Shown here: piece after piece, positions 23,327 to 32,754 of the stretch | Layout of the letters: every line of letters begins with the position of its first letter | How positions within the stretch are numbered: the stretch's first letter is position 1 | DNA from: NORP259 sp041398705 | GTDB taxonomy: Bacteria > Planctomycetota > UBA1135 > GCA-002686595 | DNA: 64,000 nt | Assembly (NCBI GenBank): GCA_041398705.1 | Contig: JAWKUI010000009.1 | Location: 124,001-188,000 of the forward strand | Direction: 5' to 3' | Made by a program: the position numbers and the translations under genes | Notes under the pieces: generated by a model | Database searches by the model: none | What the model saw: only the letters and a program-made list of their open reading frames with translations | What the model was told of the DNA's origin: nothing

Positions 23327-25945
23327 ATGTCCGATGCCGCCCCGAAGAAATCCCGCCGCTGGTTGCGGGTGATCCTGATCCTGATGGTGTTGTTCGTCGC
23401 GGCGATCGCCGCCGCGCCGTACTGGATCGCGCCGCTCGTGCGCGGCCGCGCGGGGGAAGCCCTGGCGACTCCGTTCGGCGGCAAAGGCACGATCGAGAGT
23501 CTGCACCTGGGTTGGCCAGGCAAAGCCGAGATCGGCGGGGTCGCGCTCAACGACAAGAACGGCCAGCCCATGCTGCGCATCGGCGGATTGACGGCGAAAG
23601 TCGACACGCTGGGTGCCCTGCGCGGGCGGTTCAAGGCGAGCGGCACGCTGGACTCGTTCGAATTGCATCTGCGCCAAGGCGCCGGCGGTGAGTGGAACTG
23701 GCAACCCGAGACGGACTCCGCGGATGCCGGCAAGGACACCCCGAAAACCGGCAAAGGCGATCCCCTGCCGCCGCTGGATCTCGACTTCCGTTGGAGCGGC
23801 GGCACGCTCGTCTTGCACGGGCCCGGGGGCGAAAGCCGGTTGACCGGACTCGAAGGCAGTCTGATCTGGCCGCCCGACGGCGGGCCGGCCACCCTCGACG
23901 CTCAAGTTTCGGTGCCGGGGCAGGTCGAACCGATCCTGGTGATCACCGGCCGACTCGTGCCGCCCGCGACGACGGCACCGACCGATGTGGACGCGCAATT
24001 CGAAGTGCGCATCCAAGAGCTCGGCACCCAGGCCTTCGCGGCCCTCGCCGATCCGGCGGCAGGGCCGATGCCCGAGGGCCACCTGTCGGGCAACCTACAC
24101 GCGCAAGTTGGCGCGGGCCAGGAAATGCAAGCGACCGGCGACCTGCACTTCCGGGGCTCATGGCCGCTCGAAGACGGCAAGAAAACCCTCGAACAAGAGG
24201 CGGATCTGACCCTGCGGGCGCGGGTCAAACCGCTCGATGCGGGCTGGCAGATGCAACTCGAGGAACTTCGGTACCAATCCCCCACCGCGTCGCTCGAGGC
24301 GGGCGGGCAGCTGACGATGCCGGGTGGGCCCGACACGTTGGCTGGAGAAGTACAAGCCAAAGCGAACGGCAACCTCGAACGGGTGCTGCTCGACCTGGCG
24401 CCGCTGTTCTCGTTGGAATCGATGAACTGGAGCGGCGCGTTCCAGGCGGACATCGGACTGCGCGGCACCGGCGGGGTCTGGAACGGCCGCGTGGCCAGCC
24501 GGGTGGAGAACCTGCACTTCGACACGGTGCTCGCGGACGGTACGCCGTGGCATTGGGACGATCCCGCCGTGCAGCTCGGTTGGCAGGGCGAGGCGGACAC
24601 GGGCCAGATGCAGATCGATACGAGTGCGCTGGACCTCGCCAGCCAGGTGTTGAGCGGTCACCTGAGCGGCACGATCCGGATGGAACCCGCCGCCGAGGAC
24701 GGAACGCCGGGGCCGATGCTCGTGCAGAACCTGCGCGGTACGCTCAAGTATCAACCCGATGAACTCGGGGTTCTGCTCGAGCCGTTCCTGCCGGGTCGCC
24801 TGAGCGGCAGCAGCGAGCGCGAAGTCGAAATCGCGTTCGACGGGCAGGTACAGGAGCTCGATCCGGCATCGCTGCTCGAGGACCTGCACGGCAGCGCGAA
24901 GATCCAATTGGCGCAGTTCTCGGGGTTCGGCTTCGACACGACCGGCGATGTGCAGGTGCAGAACGAGGCGGGCGGATTGGTGGCCCGCGGGGACCTGCGC
25001 GCGAACGGCGGCACGGTGCACCTGGAATCGAGCTGGAATCCCCACGGCGACAGCACCTCGCCGCCGCGGGTCTCGCTGCAGGTCGACAGCCTCGAATCCA
25101 ATCCGCAGGTGGCTTCGCTGCTCGAACTCGTGCACCCCGCCCTGCAGACCCTCGGCGCCGATCGCTCCGGCCAACTGCGCAGCCTGGTGAAAGCTTCGCT
25201 CGACCTGGTCTACGACGCGCCGCTACCCGAGGGGCTGCTGCAAGGCGAACTCGCCGGCTTCGACTGGACCCCGCTCAACGGCACGGGAACCCTGCAGATC
25301 CAGGAGGCTTCGTTCGCCGAATCGCCCCTCATGGGCCAGGTTTTGCAGCTGTTCGGTCTGCCCGCGGACACGACGGTCTATCTCAAGCCGATCCAGTTCA
25401 CCGTGGCCAACGGCCGCCTGACCTATGGTCACCCCTGGGAATGGAAGATCCAGGGGTCGGTGACGAAGTTCTCGGGCTCGGTCGGCCTCGACCGCACCCT
25501 CGACCTGAACTGGGTCGTGCCCATCGATGAGACCCTGGTGGCCAAACACAGCGTGCTTCAGCCCCTGTTGGGACAGACCTTCGAACTGCCCATTGGCGGT
25601 TCCGTCAGTTCGCCCCGGATCGATATCAAGGGGGCCTTGGGGGACCTGACCAAGCGCGCGCTCCAAGAAAAAGCCCGCCAGGAGGTCGAGCAGCGCAAGG
25701 ACGAGCTGCAGGACAAGGTGCGCGACAAAGTGGAAGAGAAATTGGGCAAGGAACTCGACGGCCTGCTTGGGGGCAATGGCTCCGGGGCGGATCCCGAGGC
25801 CCTGCTCAAGCAGGCGGACAAGCTCTATGACGAGGGCAAGAAGACCGAAGCCGCGGCCCTGTACGAGCAATTGCGCAAAAACCACTCAGCCTCCCTCACC
25901 TATTTGCTGAACAAATCCCGGATCAAAAAAAGGTCCCAGCCCTAG
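23327..25945 (+). CDS. AsmA-like envelope protein
   Basis: Encodes 872 residues. A single N-terminal transmembrane anchor (WLRVILILMVLFVAAIAAAPYWI) is followed by a long periplasmic region of repeating beta strands typical of AsmA/TamB-type lipid-transfer or envelope-assembly proteins (for example GKAEIGGVALNDKNGQPML and LTYGHPWEWKIQGSVTKFSG). The C terminus (about 780-872) is different: a charged helix with repeated RDKVEEKLGKEL-like heptads and a TPR-like segment LLKQADKLYDEGKKTEAAALYEQL. A GGGAGGGG Shine-Dalgarno-like run lies just before ATG 23327. The exact lipid or protein cargo cannot be inferred. Confidence 0.82.
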   Translation: MSDAAPKKSRRWLRVILILMVLFVAAIAAAPYWIAPLVRGRAGEALATPFGGKGTIESLHLGWPGKAEIGGVALNDKNGQPMLRIGGLTAKVDTLGALRGRFKASGTLDSFELHLRQGAGGEWNWQPETDSADAGKDTPKTGKGDPLPPLDLDFRWSGGTLVLHGPGGESRLTGLEGSLIWPPDGGPATLDAQVSVPGQVEPILVITGRLVPPATTAPTDVDAQFEVRIQELGTQAFAALADPAAGPMPEGHLSGNLHAQVGAGQEMQATGDLHFRGSWPLEDGKKTLEQEADLTLRARVKPLDAGWQMQLEELRYQSPTASLEAGGQLTMPGGPDTLAGEVQAKANGNLERVLLDLAPLFSLESMNWSGAFQADIGLRGTGGVWNGRVASRVENLHFDTVLADGTPWHWDDPAVQLGWQGEADTGQMQIDTSALDLASQVLSGHLSGTIRMEPAAEDGTPGPMLVQNLRGTLKYQPDELGVLLEPFLPGRLSGSSEREVEIAFDGQVQELDPASLLEDLHGSAKIQLAQFSGFGFDTTGDVQVQNEAGGLVARGDLRANGGTVHLESSWNPHGDSTSPPRVSLQVDSLESNPQVASLLELVHPALQTLGADRSGQLRSLVKASLDLVYDAPLPEGLLQGELAGFDWTPLNGTGTLQIQEASFAESPLMGQVLQLFGLPADTTVYLKPIQFTVANGRLTYGHPWEWKIQGSVTKFSGSVGLDRTLDLNWVVPIDETLVAKHSVLQPLLGQTFELPIGGSVSSPRIDIKGALGDLTKRALQEKARQEVEQRKDELQDKVRDKVEEKLGKELDGLLGGNGSGADPEALLKQADKLYDEGKKTEAAALYEQLRKNHSASLTYLLNKSRIKKRSQP

Positions 25946-25992
25946 GCACCGGCCGGGCCGAACCGGATCGGCGCAACTCACGGTTCTGTCAT

Positions 25993-26020
25993 TTGGCAGG
26001 TGGAAATCCGGGCCTATGAT
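25993..26020 (+). promoter_or_regulatory. Promoter TTGGCA-N16-TATGAT of the CtlX-like gene
   Basis: The best sigma-70-type promoter seen in the window: -35 TTGGCA at 25993-25998 and -10 TATGAT at 26015-26020, spaced by 16 bp. The predicted start site falls on or next to the A of the ATG at 26027, implying a leaderless transcript and supporting that start over a GTG at 26000. Confidence 0.55.
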
Positions 26021-26026
26021 CCGGGC

Positions 26027-26989
26027 ATGGTTCCGCCGCCGCAGGAGTGCTCGCAGGGACCGGGCCGCGTACGCCCCACCGGGCGGGTGCTGATGGTCCG
26101 GCCGTGCTGCTTTGCGTACAACGCCGAGACGGCGGAGTCGAACCGTTTCCAGGTGCCTGCGCTCGGGCCGGAGCAGCAGGAGATCCACAACCGCGCGCTG
26201 GCCGAATTCGACGGGTTCTGCGAGGGGCTCGAAGCGCACGGCATCGAACTCGATCTCTTCCACGATGATCCGGTGCCGCACACGCCGGACTCGCTGTTCC
26301 CGAACAACTGGGTTTCGTTCCACGAGGACGGCACGCTCATCCTCTATCCGTTGCAGGCGATGAGTCGGCGCGAGGAGATCCGACGCGATTGGATCGCGAA
26401 CCTGCAGGAGCAGCTCGGCCATCCGTGGACGCGCACCGTCGACCTGACGCACCTCTGGGATCAAGCGCACTTCCTCGAAGGCACCGGATCGCTCGTGCTC
26501 GATCGCGATCGGCGCATTGCGTACGCCGGCCTCTCTTCGCGGACTACGGCCCCTGCGCTGCTCGCGTTTGCGAAGGCGAGCGGCTATCGCATCCATGCCT
26601 TCCGCACGGCGGATGCGAGCGGCTTCCCGATCTACCACACCAACGTGCTGTTCAGCCTCGGCCCCCACTATGCGGTGTTGTGCGCGGACGCCCTGCCGGA
26701 TCCCCAGGAACGGGCCATGCTGCTGCACGCGCTCGAGCAGAGCGGGCGCGAGGTGATCCTCATCGATCACTCGCAGATGGCGGATTTTGCGGGCAACCAG
26801 ATGTTCCTCGAAGGCAAACACGGCAATCCGGTGATCGTGCTTTCGCGCCGCGCCCTTGCGAGCCTCGACGGGGAGCAACGCCGGCGCCTGGAGCGACACG
26901 CGAGCCTGCTTGCCCCCGCACTGGACACGATCGAAGTGCACGGCGGCGGCAGCGCACGCTGCATGCTGGCGGAAGTGCACCTGCCCTGA
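26027..26989 (+). CDS. CtlX-like citrulline/arginine guanidino-hydrolase family protein
   Basis: Encodes 320 residues of the amidinotransferase/arginine deiminase superfamily. RVLMVRPCCFAYNAETAESNRFQ is the opening signature of the citrulline-utilisation hydrolase (CtlX) branch. SLFPNNWVSFHEDG carries the acidic substrate-binding region, LEGTGSLVLDRD the catalytic Glu neighbourhood, YHTNVLFS the catalytic His, and GGGSARCMLAEVHL the nucleophilic Cys near the C terminus. The enzyme would hydrolyse a ureido or guanidino compound such as citrulline in the cytosol. An upstream GTG at 26000 lies inside the promoter; ATG 26027 is preferred. No pathway partners are adjacent. Confidence 0.85.
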   Translation: MVPPPQECSQGPGRVRPTGRVLMVRPCCFAYNAETAESNRFQVPALGPEQQEIHNRALAEFDGFCEGLEAHGIELDLFHDDPVPHTPDSLFPNNWVSFHEDGTLILYPLQAMSRREEIRRDWIANLQEQLGHPWTRTVDLTHLWDQAHFLEGTGSLVLDRDRRIAYAGLSSRTTAPALLAFAKASGYRIHAFRTADASGFPIYHTNVLFSLGPHYAVLCADALPDPQERAMLLHALEQSGREVILIDHSQMADFAGNQMFLEGKHGNPVIVLSRRALASLDGEQRRRLERHASLLAPALDTIEVHGGGSARCMLAEVHLP

Positions 26990-27259
26990 CCGGGCGCCAC
27001 CGCAAGCACGGACACGCGCGCGATACCACGCGCAGAAGGCTACGCGGCGTTTCCCCGGAACTGGGAAGGGCGAAATCCGCTCGCAACCCGTGAAACGGGC
27101 CTTGGGCCCCCATTGCCCGGCCGTGAATTGCACAGGCGTTGCCCATCTGGCGCCCTTGCGGCAAGCTTTGGGTATCCGATCCGCCCGGCGTCTCACCCAC
27201 GCTGCCAAGCGCCGCCCCAACCGGGCCGACGCTCCGGCGGTTCCCCAACCCTGTCAAAC

Positions 27260-29461
27260 ATGAAGCGATTCCCCATTCGGCCCCTCTCCACGGCCTTCGC
27301 CGGCGGACTCATCCTGACGGCCTGTAGCGACGACCTCAGCCCGCCGCCGAGCGTTCCCCCGCCCTCCGCCGTGTACGCCCCGTCCCAGGGTGTCGTGCCC
27401 GTCCCCAGCGATCTCCTGTTCTCGGGCACCCAGGACCTGACGTTCCAGATCCCCGGCGTCGATGGCGTAGCGAACCCCACCGCCACCCCGGTCGAAATCG
27501 CGCTCGCCGGCCTCGACGGCTGGTCGCCGGTGGCCCCGATCACGCTGCAATTCAACACGGCGCTCGATGCGACCACCCTGGTGGCCGGCGGCACCGTGCG
27601 CATCTTCGAGGTGACGCTCGACACCTCGACCGTGCCCGTCGGCGGCCCGGTGAATTCGGTGGTGTCCGAACTCGCCGCCGGCACCGACTTCACCGTCGGC
27701 CTGGCCCCGGAGATCACCACCGGCAGCTCGGTGCGCGTCTACTTCGAAGCGCCGCTCAAACCCGCCACCTCGTACATGGTCGTCATGACGAACGGCGTCA
27801 CCAGCTTGACCGGTGTGCCTTTGGAGAAGACCGGCGAGTACCTGCTGGCCTCGAGCCCCACGCCCTATCCGGCCAACGGCTCGATCAACCCGCCGATCAA
27901 CGCCTTGTGGGCCCTGGTCAACTCGCACCTGGTCGCTGCGGAAGGCCAAGGCATCGCGCGCGACAACGTGGTCTTCAGCAACGTCTTCACGACCCAGGAC
28001 ATCCACGCGGTGCTCAACGGCCTGACCGCCGTGGTGGGCGGCGGGGAAGCCGGCGTGATCGCGCTGATCTGCGGCAACGTGCCCAGCGGCTGCGCAGGGG
28101 AAGTCACCACCGTCGACCCCAACAACACGTCGACGTTGACGATGAACCAGACCTCGGTCATCACCACCGCGGACGCGTTGCCCGGCAGCCCCGGGCTCGC
28201 GGACCTGTACACGGGTGAATTGACCATCCCCTACTACCTGACCGCCGCCAACAACCCGTCCGACACCGCGCCGGTGAGCGACGCGGCGCCGCTGATCGAG
28301 CGCATGCAGGCGCGTTTCCCCTTCTTCACCGGGGACACCGTCAAACACGTGACTTCGTACAACGTGCTGCCCGCCACCACCGGCCAGGAGACTATCCCGG
28401 TGCTCGTTGCGGTGCCGAACGGCACGAGCGGGCAGAGCAAGCCCGTGGGCGGCTGGCCCACGGTCATTTTCCAGCACGGCATCACCCGCAGCCGCCTCGA
28501 CATGATCGCGATGGCGGACAGTTTTGCCAACGCGGGCATCATGGTGGTGGCGATCGACCTGCCGCTGCACGGATACGACAATACGTCGGACCCAGTGCTG
28601 TTCGCCGGGTATGACAAGAACGCCGGCGGCGCGCGCGAGCGCACCTTTGGTTTGGACCTGCTCGACGCCCAGGGCGCGGGCATTCCGGACGGCGTCGTCG
28701 ATTCCTCCGGCGCGCACTTCATCAACCTGGCGAACCTGCTGGTGGCCCGCGACAACATGGTGCAGGCGACGAGCGACCTGCTGCACCTGAGCGCCAAGCT
28801 GCCCGGGCTCGACTACGACGGCGGCGGCGCGGACGTCGATGCCACCCGCATGCACTTCGTGGGCCACTCCCTCGGCGGCATGATCGGCATGGCGTTCCTG
28901 CGCCAGTCGGCTCCGAACATCCAGTCGGCGACCTTCGCCATGTCCGGCGGTGGCATCGCCAAGCTGCTCGACGGCTCGCAGTCCTTCGGCCCGGTGCTGC
29001 AGGCGGGCCTCGGCGCGGCCGGGGTGAACCCGGGTACGGCCGACTACGAAGCCTTCCTGTGGGGCGCCCAGACGGCGGTGGACCGCATGGACCCGCTGAG
29101 CTACGCAGCCGATGTGGCGGCATCGGGCCTGCCGATCCACTTCATGGAGGTGATCGGTGGAGGTCCCGGCGGCGGTTTGCCCGACGCGACGATCCCGAAC
29201 ACGGTGCCCTTCGCCCCCCTGTCCGGCAGCACCCCGCTGATCGATACCCTGGGCCTGACCCAGGTGACCGCGGACATTCCCTCGGGCGGTGCGATCCAAG
29301 GCGTGGTGCGCTTCATCGAAGGCAGCCACCAGTCGCTCATCAGCCCGAGCCCGAGCGCCGCCGCCTTCGGCGAGATGCAGGCGCAGTCGGTCGAGTTCGC
29401 CGCCACGAGCGGCACGACCCTGACCCTGGTGGACGAGTCGGTCATCGAAACGACCCCCTGA
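27260..29461 (+). CDS. Lipase-like alpha/beta hydrolase lipoprotein (VolA-like)
   Basis: Encodes 733 residues. A lipoprotein signal is present (AGGLILTAC), so it is probably anchored in the envelope. The N-terminal 300 residues resemble the Ig-like N-terminal region of VolA-type surface lipases. The hydrolase domain carries the nucleophile elbow VGHSLGGMIG (Ser about residue 537), an oxyanion segment FQHGITRSR and a late His in EGSHQSL. The GGGPGGG stretch near the end is a Gly-rich linker. ATG 27260 begins at the signal. Likely substrates are lipids or esters at the cell surface; this is inference. A strong hairpin follows the stop. Confidence 0.82.
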   Translation: MKRFPIRPLSTAFAGGLILTACSDDLSPPPSVPPPSAVYAPSQGVVPVPSDLLFSGTQDLTFQIPGVDGVANPTATPVEIALAGLDGWSPVAPITLQFNTALDATTLVAGGTVRIFEVTLDTSTVPVGGPVNSVVSELAAGTDFTVGLAPEITTGSSVRVYFEAPLKPATSYMVVMTNGVTSLTGVPLEKTGEYLLASSPTPYPANGSINPPINALWALVNSHLVAAEGQGIARDNVVFSNVFTTQDIHAVLNGLTAVVGGGEAGVIALICGNVPSGCAGEVTTVDPNNTSTLTMNQTSVITTADALPGSPGLADLYTGELTIPYYLTAANNPSDTAPVSDAAPLIERMQARFPFFTGDTVKHVTSYNVLPATTGQETIPVLVAVPNGTSGQSKPVGGWPTVIFQHGITRSRLDMIAMADSFANAGIMVVAIDLPLHGYDNTSDPVLFAGYDKNAGGARERTFGLDLLDAQGAGIPDGVVDSSGAHFINLANLLVARDNMVQATSDLLHLSAKLPGLDYDGGGADVDATRMHFVGHSLGGMIGMAFLRQSAPNIQSATFAMSGGGIAKLLDGSQSFGPVLQAGLGAAGVNPGTADYEAFLWGAQTAVDRMDPLSYAADVAASGLPIHFMEVIGGGPGGGLPDATIPNTVPFAPLSGSTPLIDTLGLTQVTADIPSGGAIQGVVRFIEGSHQSLISPSPSAAAFGEMQAQSVEFAATSGTTLTLVDESVIETTP

Positions 29462-29478
29462 GCGGGCTTTCTGCCCTT

Positions 29479-29516
29479 GCGCACCCTGGGGCCGCATCCG
29501 CGGCCCCAGGGTGCGC
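29479..29516 (+). terminator. Hairpin terminator after the lipase gene
   Basis: A perfect 17-bp stem (29479-29495 with 29500-29516) with a 4-nt ATCC loop starts 17 nt after the stop codon. The following bases (GCATTTCC) contain only three T, so termination efficiency is uncertain. Confidence 0.6.
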
Positions 29517-29684
29517 GCATTTCCGGCGGGGTGATTGCCCTGGGCCTCCGGGGCTTTCTATCCTGCACCCATCTGAGCGGCCCGGGGGGGACGCCTGGAG
29601 GGGACTTCGCGGGTTTTCAGGCCTGCTGGCTCCCATTTCCCCAGGCACTGCTCCCCGGGGCGAGTCCCCTACCCGCGTTTTGCC

Positions 29685-31448
29685 GTGAGCAGTCCCACCC
29701 TTTTCGACCCGGCTGAGACCGAAGTGCCGAAGAAACAACGCAAGAGCAAGGCCAAAGCCGAGGCCAGTACCGAGGCCGAATCCACCCCGACCGAAGCTCC
29801 GGCCCCCGAAGCCCCCCAGGGCGGCGGTGGCGGCGTCAGCAAGGCCCGCGACATCTCCGTGGCGGAGTTCTTCGAGAAGAACCGGCACATGCTGGGCTTC
29901 GATTCCCCCACGAAAGCCCTGCTGATGGCGGTCAAGGAGGCGGTCGACAACAGTCTGGACGCCTGCGAAGAGGCCGGCATCCTGCCCGACATCACGGTCG
30001 AGATCACCCCCACCAGCGAAAAGCACTTCCTGATGGCGGTCGAGGACAACGGCCCGGGCATCCCCGATACCCACATCGGCAAGATCTTCGGCAAGCTGCT
30101 GTACGGCTCGAAGTTCCACAAGCTCAGCCAGAGCCGCGGCCAGCAGGGCATCGGCATCTCGGCCGCCGGCATGTACGGCAAGCTGACCACCGGCAAACCC
30201 GTCAAGGTCATCTCCAAGACCCGCCGCGGCCGCCCGGTCGAAACGGTGCTGTCGATCGATTCCCTGCGCAACAAGCCGGAGATCCATTCCTCCCAGGAGG
30301 TCGCCTGGGAGGGCCGCAGCCACGGCACGCGCGTCGAGATTGAGATGGAGGCCATCTACAAGAAGGGCACCCGCTCGGTCGACATGTACCTCAAGCAGAC
30401 CGCGATCGCGAACCCGCACCTGACCGTGCGGTACCGCGATCCGGGCGGCACCGAGTTCGTGTACGAGCGCAACACCAAGGAGAAGCCGGCCAAAACCGTC
30501 GACATCAAGCCGCACCCGCACGGCGTCGAACTCGGCCGACTGATCACGATGCTCAAGGAGACCACCAGCCGCTCGCTGTCGGGTTTCCTGCAGGAGGAAT
30601 TCTGCCGCGTCGGCGCTACCCTGGCGGGCCGCATCATCGATGCCGCCGGCCACGGCCTGACGACCAAGTCCTACCCCACCCGCACCGCGCGCGAGCAGGC
30701 GCAATACCTGCACGATGCGATCCAGAAGACCAAGATCAGCGCACCGCCCTCGGACTGCATCGCGCCGATCGGCCAGGAGCTCTTGCTCAAGGGCCTGGAG
30801 AAGGAGATCACCGCCGACTTCTACGTGACCGCCACGCGGCCGCCGGCAGTCTACCGCGGCAACCCCTTCCAGATCGAAGTCGGCCTTGCCTACGGCAAAC
30901 CCGGCGGCGTGGGCCTCGAGGTCACCGACGAAGGGCGCATCCAGAAGAAGTCCAAGGCCGAGTTGGCCACCGAGGACCTGGTCGCCAACGCCGACGAACC
31001 CGCGCGCGTGCTGCGTTTCGCCAACCGCGTGCCGCTGCTCTACCAGCAGGCCGGCTGCGCGATCACGAAGAGCATCATCTCCACCAACTGGCGCTCCTAC
31101 GGTTTGACCCAACCCAAAGGCAGCCTGCCGATCGCCCCCATGGCGATCATGGTGCACATCGCTTCGGTCTGGGTGCCGTTCACCTCCGAGTCCAAGGAAG
31201 CCATCGCCGCCTACGACGAGATCATCGCCGAGGTAAAGAAGGCCCTGCAGGACGCCGGTCGCAAACTCGGCATCTACATCCGCAAGGGCAAACGCCTGAA
31301 GCGCGAATTCGACAAGCGGGAGTACATCGAGAAGTACATCCCCCACATCGGCCTGGCCCTGCAGGAGATCCTCGACCTGACCGACAAGACCCGCGACGAG
31401 GCCGTGGAAACCCTCGAAGACGTGCTGCACCGCTCGCGTAAATTCTGA
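29685..31448 (+). CDS. top6B: DNA topoisomerase VI subunit B
   Basis: Encodes 587 residues of the ATPase subunit of type IIB topoisomerase VI, which passes one duplex through another in an ATP-dependent way. The GHKL ATPase motifs are clear: KEAVDNSLDACEEAG (N box), DNGPGIPDTHIGKIFGKLLYGSKFH (G1, split here) and RGQQGIGISAAGMYGKL (G2). The transducer-loop Lys lies in YGLTQPKGSLP. The first 50 residues are a low-complexity Lys/Glu/Ala/Pro tail absent from archaeal enzymes. GTG start at 29685. Top6A follows after 8 nt, so both subunits are made from one operon. Topoisomerase VI is uncommon in bacteria. Confidence 0.95.
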   Translation: MSSPTLFDPAETEVPKKQRKSKAKAEASTEAESTPTEAPAPEAPQGGGGGVSKARDISVAEFFEKNRHMLGFDSPTKALLMAVKEAVDNSLDACEEAGILPDITVEITPTSEKHFLMAVEDNGPGIPDTHIGKIFGKLLYGSKFHKLSQSRGQQGIGISAAGMYGKLTTGKPVKVISKTRRGRPVETVLSIDSLRNKPEIHSSQEVAWEGRSHGTRVEIEMEAIYKKGTRSVDMYLKQTAIANPHLTVRYRDPGGTEFVYERNTKEKPAKTVDIKPHPHGVELGRLITMLKETTSRSLSGFLQEEFCRVGATLAGRIIDAAGHGLTTKSYPTRTAREQAQYLHDAIQKTKISAPPSDCIAPIGQELLLKGLEKEITADFYVTATRPPAVYRGNPFQIEVGLAYGKPGGVGLEVTDEGRIQKKSKAELATEDLVANADEPARVLRFANRVPLLYQQAGCAITKSIISTNWRSYGLTQPKGSLPIAPMAIMVHIASVWVPFTSESKEAIAAYDEIIAEVKKALQDAGRKLGIYIRKGKRLKREFDKREYIEKYIPHIGLALQEILDLTDKTRDEAVETLEDVLHRSRKF

Positions 31449-31456
31449 TCCCGACC

Positions 31457-32650
31457 ATGGCGAAGAAGAAAGCAACCAAGAAGGCCGCGACGAGCAAAGC
31501 CCCGGCCTCCAGTTCCGCCGCCAAGAAGGCGGTACCGGCCCTCTCCGAGCTGGATCGCAAGACCCTCGGCGTGATCACCACCACCGCGGACCGGGTGCAC
31601 AAACGCATCCAGGACCGGGTGCTGCCCGAGCTGAAGTTCCCGGTGCGTTCGCTGCAGAACGTGAACTACACGAAATCCGGCGGGTACTTCGAACTCGGCA
31701 AGAGCCGCAAGGCGCGCGCCTTGACCGTCAACACGGTCAAGAGTTTCGCCCAGACCCTGCGGCTGATGGCCCTGTCGAAGGAGATGGTCGAAAACGACAA
31801 CTTCGCGACGAAACGGGAGGCGTACTACATCTCGAAGAACTGGAGCGAAGCCAAGTTCAACCAGCAGCCCGAGTCGGACGCGGTGATGGACGACATCGAG
31901 GCCCTGGCGAGCCTCGAGGGCCTCACCCGCGAGCAACTGCGCTACCGCCCCGAAGAACACGGCGGCGCCCTCGCCGGCGAGCTGATCGTGATCGACCGCG
32001 ACCGCACCACCGGAGCGGAGATCCGCATCGACTGCACGGCCATGGGCACCGGGGCCTACACCATCCCCTCCTCGGTTGAGCACCTCAAGTTCGAGACCAA
32101 AGCCAAGTTCATCCTGGCGATCGAAACCGGCGGTATGTTCCACCGCCTCAACGACCACCAGTACTGGCGCACCGCGAACTGCATCCTGATCTCCATGGGC
32201 GGCGTGCCCAGCCGCGCCCAGCGCCGGTTCATGCGGCGCTTGTCCGAGGAGAAGAAGCTGCCCCTGTACTGCTTCGTGGACTGCGATCCGTACGGTATCG
32301 CCAACATCTACCGCACCCTCAAGGTGGGCAGTGGTAACGCGGCGCACATCAACCGCTTCTTCTGCGTGCCGAACGCCGAATTCCTGGGGGTCACGCCCCA
32401 GGACATCCTCGACTTCAAACTCGAAGATGCCACCCACCCCCTCAAGCCGGTCGACGTCAAGCGGGCCAAGGACGCCCTCAAGAACGACCCCTTCTTCAAG
32501 GCGCACCCCGCCTGGAACAAGGCCATCAACCACCTGCTCAAGATGGGCGTGCGTGCCGAACAACAGGCCCTCGCGAAGTGGGGTCTCAACTTCGTGATCG
32601 AGGAATACCTGCCGCGCAAGTTGAAGAACAAGAAGAGCTTCCTTCCCTGA
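31457..32650 (+). CDS. top6A: DNA topoisomerase VI subunit A (Spo11-like)
   Basis: Encodes 397 residues of the DNA-cleaving subunit. The active tyrosine lies in TKREAYYISKNW within the winged-helix CAP domain, and the TOPRIM metal-binding residues are E in ILAIETGGMF and the acidic pair in VDCDPYGIANIY. A Lys/Ala-rich N-terminal tail (about 28 residues, KKKATKKAATSKAPASSS) precedes the conserved part and resembles the tail of the B subunit. Located 8 nt downstream of top6B. A weak hairpin follows. Together the subunits form an A2B2 enzyme that relaxes or decatenates DNA. Confidence 0.95.
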   Translation: MAKKKATKKAATSKAPASSSAAKKAVPALSELDRKTLGVITTTADRVHKRIQDRVLPELKFPVRSLQNVNYTKSGGYFELGKSRKARALTVNTVKSFAQTLRLMALSKEMVENDNFATKREAYYISKNWSEAKFNQQPESDAVMDDIEALASLEGLTREQLRYRPEEHGGALAGELIVIDRDRTTGAEIRIDCTAMGTGAYTIPSSVEHLKFETKAKFILAIETGGMFHRLNDHQYWRTANCILISMGGVPSRAQRRFMRRLSEEKKLPLYCFVDCDPYGIANIYRTLKVGSGNAAHINRFFCVPNAEFLGVTPQDILDFKLEDATHPLKPVDVKRAKDALKNDPFFKAHPAWNKAINHLLKMGVRAEQQALAKWGLNFVIEEYLPRKLKNKKSFLP

Positions 32651-32671
32651 GCGCGGCGGTGCTCTTGTCCC

Positions 32672-32705
32672 GCGGGCCCTGGTGGACTCCTCCGCCGGGG
32701 CCCGC
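32672..32705 (+). terminator. Weak hairpin after top6A
   Basis: Arms GCGGGCCC and GGGCCCGC enclose an 18-nt loop, about 20 nt after the top6A stop. No T-run follows, so it is only a candidate. Confidence 0.3.
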
Positions 32706-32742
32706 TGCATTGGGTCCCGGCCCCGCCGGACGCCGGACACGG

Positions 32743-32748
32743 TAGGAT
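32743..32748 (+). promoter_or_regulatory. Candidate -10 element of the gingipain-like gene
   Basis: TAGGAT ends 6 nt before the GTG start at 32755, implying a leaderless transcript. No clear -35 element. Confidence 0.35.
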
Positions 32749-32754
32749 GGCGCC

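Noticed and set aside
26990..27259. Possible tRNA or small RNA in the gap before the lipase gene
   Set aside because: No cloverleaf, T-loop consensus or terminator could be found.
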